From Raphanus sativus (taxonomy: Eukaryota > Streptophyta > Magnoliopsida > Brassicales > Brassicaceae): a DNA stretch of 64,000 nucleotides. The position numbers and the translations under genes are program-made. The stretch lies in NCBI RefSeq assembly GCF_000801105.2, contig NC_079516.1:12152001-12216000 (forward strand), given 5' to 3'. Below the pieces are notes generated by a model. That model was given only the letters and a program-made list of their open reading frames with translations. It ran no database searches and was not told the origin of the DNA. Within the stretch, counting starts at the first letter, position 1. Every line of letters begins with the position of its first letter. Of this stretch, positions 11,125 to 21,436 are shown piece by piece.

Positions 11125-11142
11125 ATCAAACAACAAGTTCAA

Positions 11143-12654
11143 TTCTTTAGTTTTTACTCCTATATAAGCAAAGCTCAATACCAATCAGCACACGAGTATA
11201 CTTCATGATTATGCCGTAAATGTGGGTTTATCTGCGCCCACATCCAAAAGCTGAAGTTAAAGAAAGAATTTCAAGTAAGTTGAGAGAAAATAAAAGAACA
11301 TGAGGAAGCGAAGCTAGTTTTTACCAAACTGGAGGACTACAATTCTGGGTGCTCCGATTGATTTTCTCAGCTCAACTATATATCTTTAGTAAGAACTCCC
11401 TCCCTGTCTTATGACAAAGTGTAGCCTTCATTAGCAAATACCCTTGCCAGATTTTCAATACTGAGCAGGAACTTAGAATATGCAGATCTACACTTGTATT
11501 GTTGAGCATGATTTTGATCTTCCCAACGCCAGAAAAAAATAATCGCATTATTTGAAGTTTAGCAGATGCACATAGGACCGTGACAAAAAAAAAAAAGAAG
11601 CAGATGCACATAGGACAAGTGAGATTGACTTGCAAGCCAGATTGTGGGTACCTTAGTTATCAAGGGACTCGTTTAACTTGTTAGCAGTTTGATAGTTCAC
11701 ACAATCAGCATCACTGAACAAAAATAAGATGTGGGAGTTTAGCATTTGATCAAACAAAAAACAACATACAAATTATATATAGAAGATTCACACATTTGTT
11801 TGTGGGAGCTTATCCTTCATTTACAAGCTTATCGGGAGAGAAGATAAGGTATATTGACATATTATACAATGTTATTTTTTCTTCCATTATTTATACAAAA
11901 TTTGAACCATATTATAAGGCTGATTGATATTGTACTATTTCAATTTTTTCGAAAATGATTTTTTTTACTATTTTAAATATTATCATTTCTACGTTCACTA
12001 TTCATAAATGATTATGTTGTATACAATATTTATAAAACGCATTAACCATGTAGATATTTTTTTCATTGATCCATTATATAACCATCTATAACATTTTGTG
12101 TTTGTTTTTTACGTAGTCAAACTTTTATAATTATTTATTGAACATATAAATCATCATTGCTGTTACCACCTTTTTCATTGATCCATTATATAACCATCTA
12201 TATAACATCATCTAATGTAAAGGCCTTTTTATAGCTTAAGAATTGATGTAATGTAATGGCCTTTTTATATATTTGCAGTTTAGTCTACGGTGGATTCTCT
12301 GGATACATGTCTTACTATTTTTTTTAATTAGTGCTTTGGTTTTTCACAATTTGCAACAAATAAACTTGTATGTATATAAAACAATGCTACAAAACATTAT
12401 TTAAGTAAAATGGTCTGCCATCGTGTAACGTTTCTTTTGTCAACTCTGTAACATAGTCAAGCCTTTTATATTGTCAACTCTACCGCAGTTTCATGCACAC
12501 TAGTCGATATTCAATATACGACTTCGATAATTGATACTATCTTTTAATAAAATAATAAACATACTTTAATTAAAGAGCAAACGCTGACTTGACTTCTCAG
12601 CCACGACCGCGAGATGAAATTGTGATTATCTACAAACGCTGACTTGACTTCCAA
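11143..12654. other. Intergenic region with short repeats
   Basis: No gene recognised. It contains a micro-insertion at 11561-11616 (listed separately). A direct repeat of about 28 bp occurs near 12062-12092 and 12169-12200 (core attgatccattatataacc), and a short repeat caaacgctgacttgactt lies near 12579 and 12635. The right end is probably the 3' flank of the flotillin gene. Confidence 0.5.
11561..11616 (+). mobile_element. Ultra-short poly(A) insertion with 18-bp direct repeat
   Basis: The 18-mer agcagatgcacataggac is at 11561-11578 and is repeated perfectly at 11599-11616. The 20-nt insert is cgtgac followed by twelve A and two more bases. The body ends in GTGAC-A(n), exactly like the insertion at 5611-5625, suggesting the same source family. 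Confidence 0.65.
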
Positions 12655-12751
12655 GTTCACAACCATAAAAGATATCATCCAAAAGCATAAAATAAAATAA
12701 GAAAAGAAAGCACTCTTTAAACTCTCAACGGCTGTGTTATTGAGCCTTAAG

Positions 12752-14663
12752 TTACTGACTGGACTCAGCACCACGTAGTGTACCAATCCAAGCCGGTGGC
12801 TGCATCCCGGTCTGCTCATAAACCGTATCAAGAACCGGTGGCAACATCTTGTAGAGTCCAGCAATATCCTTCATACCACCACTACTCATCCCCTGATCAA
12901 CACCACCACCACCTTGGTTCCACACACTGATCTTAGGCTGCAAGTCCCTGATGGCCACAGCATTGGTCTTGGCGATATCTTGATAAATTCCATTGTTGAT
13001 CATCAAGAAGTCCCTCATTGCTGAGTAGTTGTTGTCAACTGCGCCTAGGAGGGTCTTGATATAAGTCCCTTGAGCATTGGCCATAGCGACAAGCCCCTCT
13101 GCTTCTCTTTGTTTAGCATAGAAGGCTGCATCAGCTGCAGCTTTGGTCGCCTCCGCTTGCTTCTGCTTCTCGTAAAGAACAGCTTCTGCTTTCTTTTGCT
13201 TGTCGTATAACTCCCAGTTTGCTTCTTGCACCTGTCATAATAACAACAACAATAATGTCATGATCTGGGAGAAGAAACAAAAGTCTAAAAGATTGAGATG
13301 ATACATGGCCGGTTCCGGGCACAACCGGATAAAACATTTGCATTAGTTCCCAAATTTTAAAGGGTCACATGATCCCTAGATTGTATAATTTTTTTATAAA
13401 AAAATTAACCTAAAAATGTTTATTGTCTTATGAAAACTTGAGATGATGCATTACCTTGGTCTCATATTCAACAGTGGCTTTGCTGAGGAACTCAGCTTTG
13501 AGCTTCTCTGTCCGAGTCAAAGCATTCATTTTCTCAACTTGAGTTTGAAGCTCAGCTTCCCTCATAGCAACTGCCTTGGCAGCTTCAACCTCAGCCACAC
13601 GAGAGCTTTTGGTCAAATCAGCCTTCTGAATCGCAAGTGCTGCGTCAGCCCGAGCAACAAGAGCCGCCTTCTCATTCTGAAACACTTGGACCTCACTCTT
13701 CACCTTGATCTCTTCCTTTGTCCCTTCTCCAAGCCTTTGAGTGGAGATGATCTTTGACTCAGCGTCAATCTTTGCTGCATTCTGGATGGTGAGCCCGGTA
13801 CGTTCTTTGGCACCAACTTCTCCCTTCATCTTTGCCTCTGCTACATCGATCTTGGCTTGGTTAGCTGCTTCCATCTGAGTCTTCTGACCCAAGTAAGAGA
13901 AGTACTCATGTCCAGGCACGTCAACGAGCTGCTTGACATTGGCGTTGTAGATCACAAGACCAAACTGGTTTAGCTCAAGTTGGACCTTCTCAAATACTTC
14001 CTTCTTGAACTCCTTTGTACCTACAATCAATCAAGAATTTGATTGTGATACAAGTTTTACCGGAAAAAAACCCTAGTACATACCTAATCTAACAAACCCA
14101 AACCCTAGTATATACTCTCTCTATTTCTATGATATATAGTTCTATGTTCTTAAGCATATTAAAAAAAAACATATTAAATTTTGATAATTAATAATATTTT
14201 TATTACCAATTTTCTTTAAATTTAGACCGAAAATAAACCATGTTTTTTTGTAAGAACATTTAAATTTCTGAAACAAAAGGAGTATAATCTGTATAATACC
14301 TTTGAAGACCTCTTCCATGGTCATGGAAGCAACAAGAACACGAGTCTCTCCCTCGATAACACCCTGAACAAGCTCGTTGACGTGATTCGAGTGCTTATCG
14401 TGCTGAGACATAAGCATGGCGTACAACAAGAGAGCGTGAGGGTCATCAACGCGTGGACCGATGGTGAAAACGGCGGGGAGAATAAAAGGGAGCTTCTCGG
14501 AACTCATGGCCTGGACCTCGAACGTGTAGTTGACCGGAGAAACATCGAAGACGGTGCAGGACTGCCATGGAAGCACCCAAGACTTCTTGGCAAGCTTGAT
14601 GTCTTTGATACCACCACCAGTGATGGCAAGATACTCCGATGCTCTAGCGACTTTGTAACCCAT
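12752..14663 (-). CDS. Flotillin-like SPFH/band-7 protein (left-arm copy)
   Basis: Three exons: 14300-14663, 13455-14020 and 12752-13231 (GT-AG), encoding 469 aa, close to the usual plant flotillin length. An N-terminal SPFH/prohibitin-homology region (about residues 1-180) is followed by Ala/Glu-rich coiled coils ([18 protein letters not shown] and [20 protein letters not shown]). The C-terminal region contains a Gly run (GGGG) and ends in GAESSQ. Plant flotillins are peripheral plasma-membrane scaffold proteins involved in membrane microdomains and clathrin-independent endocytosis. A TATA-like TATATAA lies at 14728-14734 on the minus strand, about 65 bp above the ATG. The position matches FLOT3 (AT5G64870), but the three Arabidopsis flotillins are too similar for me to name the copy. 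No disabling change seen. Confidence 0.93.
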
Positions 14664-16105
14664 TCTTCCTCTTCTTTGGAATGTTAGGTCTGTTTTTTTT
14701 TTGTTTCTTGAGATGTACGCTTTGACTTATATAACTCCTCAATACGCGTATTTAGGAAAATCAAAGGAAAATTAACAAATATTATCTTCAATTTCTTTAG
14801 ATTTCGTGATCTACACGAATTTTCCAAAAAAAAGTTTGTCAACGTCTACTAAATCAATTCTTTTATATCAAATTAATGGTATAGTTTATGGAAATGTATG
14901 TATTATACGACTTTCAATTGGTACCTTCTTCGAAATTGCTTTAATTTTATTTAGTTGACGATGGCCAAAGAATTATGTTAATATATACATACTTTATAAT
15001 TAAGATATTAATTAGCAACGAGTTTTATATGATAGAGTTGTAATGGTGTTTAATGCTTATCTTTCATTTATCTGTATAAAATTAAGTAATATGCAAGATA
15101 TATTATGGTGGATGGATATAGTATAGGTGAAGCATCCAAGAAGGCCCGGACATCTTTTATCGTGTAAAGAATATATGACGAATCTGAATAAGTTCTATTC
15201 CACAACTACATTGAGCATTAGTTTCTGATTAAATTTTAATTAAAATATACTGAATTTGTAAATTGACTACTAGCCGTTTGCCGTAAAAATAAAAAAAGAC
15301 TACTACTAGTCATATCCATATCTGGAAAATACAGGTCAAGTCCACCCATCGCAAAACTTTCAAAAAAAGAACATAAAATTTACAGACGATTAACTTCACC
15401 TAAATATAACAGATACAGTTAACAGAAATATCAAAAAAAATCTTAGCAAGATGGATGCAAGTCAAATTGAAAGTGAGTGGGAAACTATTTGATCACTTTC
15501 ATATGCACGACTGAATCAATAAAGACACTTTTATAGAGTGGTACAATTGATATTTTTAGTTTATCAATATGCTATATCTTTCTATAAAATTTCTAGAGGA
15601 TGGAAATGCTCTAAATCCAGAGATAAGAGAGACTGAAAAGGTTACTTTTGACGCCTGACGGATCTGATCAACACAACTAAACTATAACTATATATAATTG
15701 CAATTGTTAATGTCTAGTTAAATAATGCAGAATATTTCAAGCAGAGAATAATAAGTAAGATGACTATGATCAATCATCACATGACACAACACAACTTCTT
15801 CGTCAGTCTCCAAAACGTCTGCTTTATATAATAGCCTCACAACTCACAAGTGACAACCACAAGATGCAAAACACACAACATAGACGGCTCGTTTTTTTTT
15901 GTTTGTAAGGCTCATTCAAGTATATTAGATTATTAGTAGAATGTAGAGTCATCATCGCACCTAAAGCCTAAAACCACATGCTTAATAACAAATAAATATA
16001 TTTATATGGATAGATTCAATGAGTTTCTTAATCGTATTCCAAAGCCATGATTAAAGAAAATGTATACTATATTAAAGACCCACACCAAATACCGAGTTAG
16101 GCCAC
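14664..16105. other. Shared 5' region of divergent flotillin and PROPEP genes
   Basis: The flotillin gene reads left and the PROPEP gene reads right from this 1.4-kb region, which is conserved in the right arm. GTCAA/TTGAC cores of the WRKY-binding type occur, for example near 15337 and 14721, but their significance cannot be judged by eye. A 24-nt insertion unique to this arm is listed at 15263-15309. Confidence 0.5.
15263..15309 (+). mobile_element. Ultra-short poly(A) insertion, absent from the right arm
   Basis: The left arm reads gactactag, then 24 nt (ccgtttgccgtaaaaat followed by seven A), then gactactactag. The right arm at 61397-61408 has only one copy of the target (ctagtagtagtc, reverse strand) and no insert. 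So an A-tailed 24-nt fragment was inserted with target duplication after the two arms separated. Confidence 0.7.
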
Positions 16106-16114
16106 TATAAAAAG
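16106..16114 (+). promoter_or_regulatory. TATA box of the left PROPEP gene
   Basis: TATAAAAAG lies 122 bp before the ATG at 16228, in a stretch conserved in the right arm (there TATAAAACG on the minus strand near 60600). Confidence 0.6.
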
Positions 16115-16227
16115 CTAAGTTGTCTCTGTGATCTATCGGCTCAATCACTCACATTTAAAGAATATTTTTCACTCCTCTCACCAGAGTTATTCCTACTAGT
16201 AAAAGTTTTATCTCAGATCTAATCTCA

Positions 16228-16974
16228 ATGAAAAAATATGAGAGACTAAGTGAAGAAGAAACTTATTGGTGGATACCATTTAAGTTCCTCGACCAAATTC
16301 TTAAAGCTATCCTCAAGTGCCTTGGTCTTCTTCATCATGATTCTCCATCCACGAAAACGGAGTCGTCTCCGGTGACTTCAAACCAGCCGGTAAGCTTTCT
16401 TTAACAATATTTATTGATTCTTCTAGAGAATATTATGGATTAATATGGGATTATTATTTTCTTCGTGTTGTGTGTCTGCTAAATTGGCTGTGCATGAGAG
16501 TGGCAACTAATTTAGGGGTGATCTTAAAGATTTTCTGTTTTAACGATTTTAAAGGAAGTCGAAAGTTTTTGGGAGTATATTTTATCAATTGTTTGGCTCT
16601 TGTATATATTTCATAATTTTGTTTTCCAGTTTTTGTAAGTTAGAACTAGTTATTTAGCTATTTATATTCTCTAAGTAAATAAACTTTATGATATACTGAT
16701 AAATTTGTTTTTATTAGAACATCAAGTTAATTAAGTTGGATGAAACTTTTGATCGTGTTATGAAGGTTAATATTCAGCCAAGTAGCATTTAATCATAAAT
16801 TTGTAGTTGCAGGAAGAAGAAGAAGATGTTGTGATGGCAGAAAACGCCACTATAACGAGTACGGGGAGTAAAATCGTTGTGACGAGTAGAGGGACAAAGA
16901 TGAAGGCAAAGCCAAGGAAGAAGGAAGAGAAAAGCACGGGCCGTTCTGGCAAACATCACAAATACGATCTTTAG
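16228..16974 (+). CDS. PROPEP: Plant elicitor peptide precursor, PROPEP1/2 type (left-arm copy)
   Basis: Two exons: 16228-16389 and 16813-16974 (GT-AG, phase 0), encoding 107 aa. PROPEPs are cytosolic or tonoplast-associated precursors whose C-terminal peptide (about 23 aa) is released on damage by metacaspase and perceived by PEPR receptor kinases to amplify immunity. The N-terminus has the family helix (WWIPFKFLDQILKAILKCLG). An acidic run EEEED opens exon 2. The C-terminus is VVTSRGTKMKAKPRKKEEK then STGRSGKHHKYDL. The Pep core S-x-G-R-x-G is present, but the usual terminal Asn is His and four residues (KYDL) follow. This precursor has no signal peptide, as expected. Residue 2 is Lys; in the right-arm copy it is Glu. 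The position matches the AT5G64890/AT5G64900 cluster. Confidence 0.88.
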
Positions 16975-18542
16975 CTCATCTAATTTGCAGTCTAATGTGT
17001 TCTATTTACAGTGCACTCAGTGTTATTTACTAAGTACTACGTAGCATCAGTGTTATTCATATTTCTGTTTGAGATTTGTGTGTTTAATAATATTAATAAC
17101 TTATTCCAGTCCTTTTTTTTTTAAACACAACTTATGCTAGTCCATCAATCCGAAAACAACATAAACTTCATTATATTCCCAAATAATGTACGAGCTGAAA
17201 GAAATCTCTTAATGCATTTTTTGAAATGGAAGAATTGTTTTTTCATCGTCATCATGTAAGTGTTGTACATGAAATGATAGTAGTGGATGTGATTTTATCT
17301 TTATAAATAAAATGTTGGATGATAATTGGGTTCATCAAAACAAAAATACCCGACCAACCATTAGTTTCATAACCAATACTATCAAACTCTGTCCTTACAA
17401 TTACATTACACGTACCAATTACTGGATTAGAATAAGAGTCAACAGCTCGTCCTAACCCACATTAATTATTGGTCGATAAGTCTATGCGTGTTAATCAACT
17501 ACTATATCTTTATGGTTAATAAATATGACTATACATATCTGCAACACTGTATTTTATTAAAGCAAAACGACAAATGCATAAAGACATTTTAATTTTGAAC
17601 TTCAAAATGACGAAATATATTTTATTTTTCTGAGAAACTTAGTGGAACGACCAAAGATGACCACATATCACTACTCGCCTACTTGGTTTAATCTTGAGAC
17701 TGAAAACAAACCCTTCGAAACTACAATCATTCTACTATCATACGTATTACTAATCAAAACAACAAATTTATTGTTCTAAAGTTTAATGATTTTTCTTTAT
17801 CCAACATTTTAGTATAAGTTTATCTTTTCAGAAAAAAATCGAATGATGGATGTGAAGTGGAAAAAGAAACGCACTGACGAATAATACCATACCACAAATT
17901 CACAATGTGTGAACATGATAATATTAAATACAAAGGTCACATGTAGCCAGGTAGGACTCTCTCTACGAGTAACATATGGTTTTTACTTGTTATTTATCAA
18001 ACAGCATTTGAATATTCATACTGTCACAACCACGAGTAGCATGAAACACCAACTTCGAATATAAAACAATTACATTCCTCCAGGGAAGAGTATTCTATAA
18101 AACCCATAGTCATTAAAACATACATGTTGACAGGTCTCGCGTCACTGGAAGGTCCATAACTATTAAACAAGGTACGATGAGACATAAAATTGAAGTTCTC
18201 TAAATTAAACCCTACAATAATCATTTTCAAAAAAATTACCAAAAGGTTCAGTCCGAAACTCTAATATCTGAGGTCCCGAAACCACAATATGAAATAATCA
18301 TTATCAACACGTTTGTCTAAGGAACCACAATAGTGAATTTAGTGACCATAAATGCACTAAGCTAAAGGAATAGAATAATAAGACATGTTGGAGTACAATT
18401 TAGTATGATACAAGTTCGAAACTAACTAATTATCAAAGCCCTTTATAAACAAAGCCAACTAATTATCACACATTTATCAGTAGAGTCTTAAACTCAAGTA
18501 AAAAAAACATTGGATTCTCAAATTTAACTCATAGTTGTCTCA
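16975..18542. other. Noncoding DNA downstream of PROPEP within the left arm
   Basis: No gene recognised; the open frames here are not shared in phase with the right arm. A micro-insertion shared by both arms is at 17098-17143. Confidence 0.5.
17098..17143 (-). mobile_element. Ultra-short poly(T)/poly(A) insertion shared by both arms
   Basis: Near-identical 15-mers (aacttattccagtcc at 17098-17112, aacttatgctagtcc at 17129-17143) flank a 16-nt insert of ten T followed by aaacac, that is, a minus-strand A-tail. The right arm has the same structure near 59570-59616, so this event predates the duplication. Confidence 0.55.
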
Positions 18543-19640
18543 TCTATATTATTAAAAGAGAAGTACCCATATAAATTTCCCCTAAGTTTTCAAAGTTATT
18601 TATATTACTACGCCACTGAAAATTAAATTAAACTACCTAATTTAATGCTTGTCTTTTTCAGTTGAGTTAATGTATTGTCCTAATATAAATTAAGTTACCT
18701 GTTTTAATGTTTGTTTTTTTAGTTGAGTTAATGTGTTTTCCTAATATAAAATTTAACTTTCCTTCTCTATTAAATCAATTTTGAAATTATTTATAGTTTT
18801 ATTAATGCTGTCTTTTCAATTTAATAAATACATTTCCTAATTCTAAATTTACCACATTTAATAATAATAAAATCACATATGGTATGGTAGAAAAATTATT
18901 GTGCCGTCACTATCTTTTAGTATTCGAACCAAACCAATTTTTATGTTAAGTTTAAGTTTTTGGCATACATTATTCAAATTTATTTGATATATATTTTTAC
19001 TTTTATATTTTAAGAATTTTAATTTTTTTTAAAACAATTTAAATGAGTTATCCGAACCAGAACATGAACCGAAATTATAAATACATAAATGAGGCTTTTC
19101 ACCCCGAAAACCTAAAATCCAAAGAGACCTGAATCAAACCCGAATAGATATCCGAACATTCATCCCTACTACAAGATATAGAAACTGAATCACCTTATTT
19201 ATTTTCGAAAAATTATTTTCTATTGACTTTCTCGTCAGTCTACAGTAATTATGAAAACTAATTGTCAAATCCAATCTGAAAATTATTGGACACGTAAACC
19301 CATTTATAAGAAATTAGCAGTTAGATCTAATATATATTATATTATATTTCATTTTCTTACAAATTTTAATCTTAATTTTTATATATCACAAATTTGTTAA
19401 AAGTCTAAAAATTATTTTTTTTCTTACAAATTTTATAACTAATGTATCATGTTTAATAGCATACTAACTATATTTTCTATTTTTATATTTATCATTCAAA
19501 AACTTTGTGTGCTATATATTTGCACATACATCTAATCATATAAATGTTAGATTTGTTTAGGTAATCTCCAGTGTCGGTGATATATTTTATGTTAAAAGCA
19601 AAAATATAAAATTATTTAATTTAATATGATTACATTTACA
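18543..19640 (+). mobile_element. Helitron 5' portion running into the assembly gap
   Basis: Homology with the right arm stops exactly at a TC that begins TCTATATTATTAAAAGAGAAG, the 5' terminus of common Brassicaceae Helitrons. The right arm has the unoccupied sequence gtctcA-Taactc at 58175-58184 (reverse strand), the A-T dinucleotide expected for Helitron insertion. No coding capacity was seen. The 3' terminus is not visible before the N run; a possible CTAG-T end preceded by accgcac near 20728 is unconfirmed. Confidence 0.7.
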
Positions 19641-19740
19641 NNNNNNNNNNNNNNNNNNNNNNNNNNNNNNNNNNNNNNNNNNNNNNNNNNNNNNNNNNNN
19701 NNNNNNNNNNNNNNNNNNNNNNNNNNNNNNNNNNNNNNNN
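19641..19740. other. Assembly gap (100 N)
   Basis: Exactly 100 unknown bases, the conventional size for a gap of unknown length between contigs. It lies between the left arm with its Helitron and the transposon-rich interior, so order and orientation across it are unproven. Confidence 1.
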
Positions 19741-21049
19741 AATGTGACGACAAGTGTACTTTGTAAATGTTAATAAGTACCTTAGCTGACTCGGCCGTAA
19801 CGCAGTTTCGGACTCGTCAAAACGATGTGAACTAATGGAATTATCGTTACTAGGCTCCCGTTTTCGGTTCGGCTTGCCACGTACAAATATGGCCGTAAAA
19901 CAAGTTCGGCCCAATATATTCTGGCATAAGGAAAATGTAAGGCCCGTTTAAGATGGCCTTTCCTTTCCCGTGCCGAAGCTCATTATTGGACAGAAGGGTC
20001 CTTGGAAAGACGATAAACATATATGATTTAATTAAATTAAAAATATCCCCGTTATTTACCGAGTGATTTTGATATATATCCTTTCCACAATCATGTCCAT
20101 AATCATTAAAATAATGGCATGACTTAAGTCTAAATGTGATATAAATAATTATATTTAATATTTATTTACATTTTTGGTAAAAAATTATAATATGATAATA
20201 AATTGTACATCATCATTAAAATAAATATTTTCAAATATGAAAATAAATAATATAAAAATATTTTACAAATTTAGAAAATTATTTATGATTTTACATTTCG
20301 AAATATTATTTAATTATACAATTTGATTACTAAAAAGATTTCAAATTGTTTTGCAGTTTTTTTTTTAATTATAAAATTTTAACCATAATATTATTAGCTT
20401 CTTTTACGTATCTAAAATTTTTAAAAATATGTTCATTTGTACTTTTTGATAATTATACAATTTTTATATTAGTTTCTATTAATTTTACACAAATTAATTT
20501 AATATATTTTATTTCAAAAAATAGATAAAAAAGCTATTTAAGATTATAATTTAAAAATATACTTATCTATTCTTAATAATAATTTAAAATTAATAATTTT
20601 TTTCATTTTATCTTAATTTTAATCAAATTTTATATTACAATATTGGTAAAAAAAAATAAAATCAATAATAATAAATATTATTTTTAATAATTTTTAATTT
20701 AAAAAATTTACTACCGCACATTACTAGTAACTTGTTAAAAAAAAACATGACTAAGTAACAACAACCAAAGGTGTTACCAAAAAAAAAGTAACAACTAAAG
20801 ATCGATCTAACTCTGCCACGTAACGTAAGACAAGTAATCAAGGAACTCTCGATTAATTACGGAAAAACAAATAGAATAAGACTTTTAAAATCCAAAACCT
20901 GTACTTTCAGTGTTCTGAAGAAAAGCAAAGACTTTTAAAATCCAAAACCTGTACTTTCAGACAAGTACACAAGCTCCGATCTTGTCTACGAAGGTACAAC
21001 AAAGTTCCATACTATCTTAATTTTACAATTCCTTTTTTAGCAAGAGGAA
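19741..21049. other. Repeat-rich sequence without recognised gene
   Basis: 19741-20010 is noticeably richer in G and C than its surroundings and contains repeated TCGGCC/GGCCG words; it looks like part of an unidentified transposon. 20010-20730 is extremely AT-rich. 20754-20800 shows an imperfect direct repeat (agtaacaac...aaag) around gtgttacc-A(8), another possible micro-insertion. Confidence 0.5.
20878..20960 (+). repeat. 33-bp direct repeat with 50-bp period
   Basis: A 33-bp sequence starting aagacttttaaaatcc and ending gtactttcag occurs at 20878-20910 and 20928-20960 without mismatch, just upstream of the copia element. Confidence 0.9.
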
Positions 21050-21054
21050 TATAG

Positions 21055-21410
21055 TATAAGACCCAATGGATCTGAAGAAGTAAAGCAGCTGGCCCGTCAA
21101 GCAAAGAAGCCCACTCCAAGCCCTGCAATACCTGCAACGGTCACAAAGACATCAAGACAAAACAGAGGAAAGCAAGATGACAAAGTTACGGTTTCACCAG
21201 CTGGTCAAGTCATCTTGCGCAACCGTTTGACTCACTATTGGAGCAAGGAGAGTGAGCTGTCAGAGAGCTGTCAGGGCTAGCTGTCAGAGTTCGAGAATCA
21301 TCTCATCTTTCTATAAATAGAGAAGCATAGAGTTGTATCAAAACAAGTTAATAAAATCGCAAACTTTCATCTTTACATCTGAGATCTCCTATACTCTGTC
21401 TTTACCTTTA
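21055..21410 (+). repeat. 5' LTR of copia element
   Basis: 356 bp, bounded by the target duplication TATAG at 21050-21054. It starts TATAAGACCC and ends CTTTACCTTTA, so the termini are TA...TA rather than the usual TG...CA. Compared with the 3' LTR I count four substitutions, an 11-bp insertion (near 21262) and one single-base indel. A TATA-like CTATAAATAG lies near 21313. Confidence 0.9.
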
Positions 21411-21436
21411 TGGTATCAGAGCTCTGGAAGTAGATC

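Larger units (their letters stand above)
12655..18542. repeat. Left arm of large inverted duplication
   Basis: This segment is the reverse complement of 58179-64000, covering the whole flotillin gene, the PROPEP gene and all DNA between and around them. Flotillin exon 2 differs at about 10 of 566 positions between arms by my count, and noncoding DNA differs more (for example 15380-15440 against 61262-61320). The inner end is set at 18542 by a Helitron terminus. The outer end is unknown because the other copy runs off the window. Confidence 0.93.

Noticed and set aside
11372..11635. Further DPE1 exon from a GVGKIKI match
   Set aside because: Only seven residues match and the position is out of order relative to the main relic; kept only as a remark.
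15886..15913. Micro-insertion between two ggctc words
   Set aside because: The repeat is only 5 bp, which is expected by chance around a T-run.
18024..18242. Open frame downstream of the left PROPEP gene
   Set aside because: It is not preserved in the same frame in the right arm, has no domain and no splice context; chance frame.
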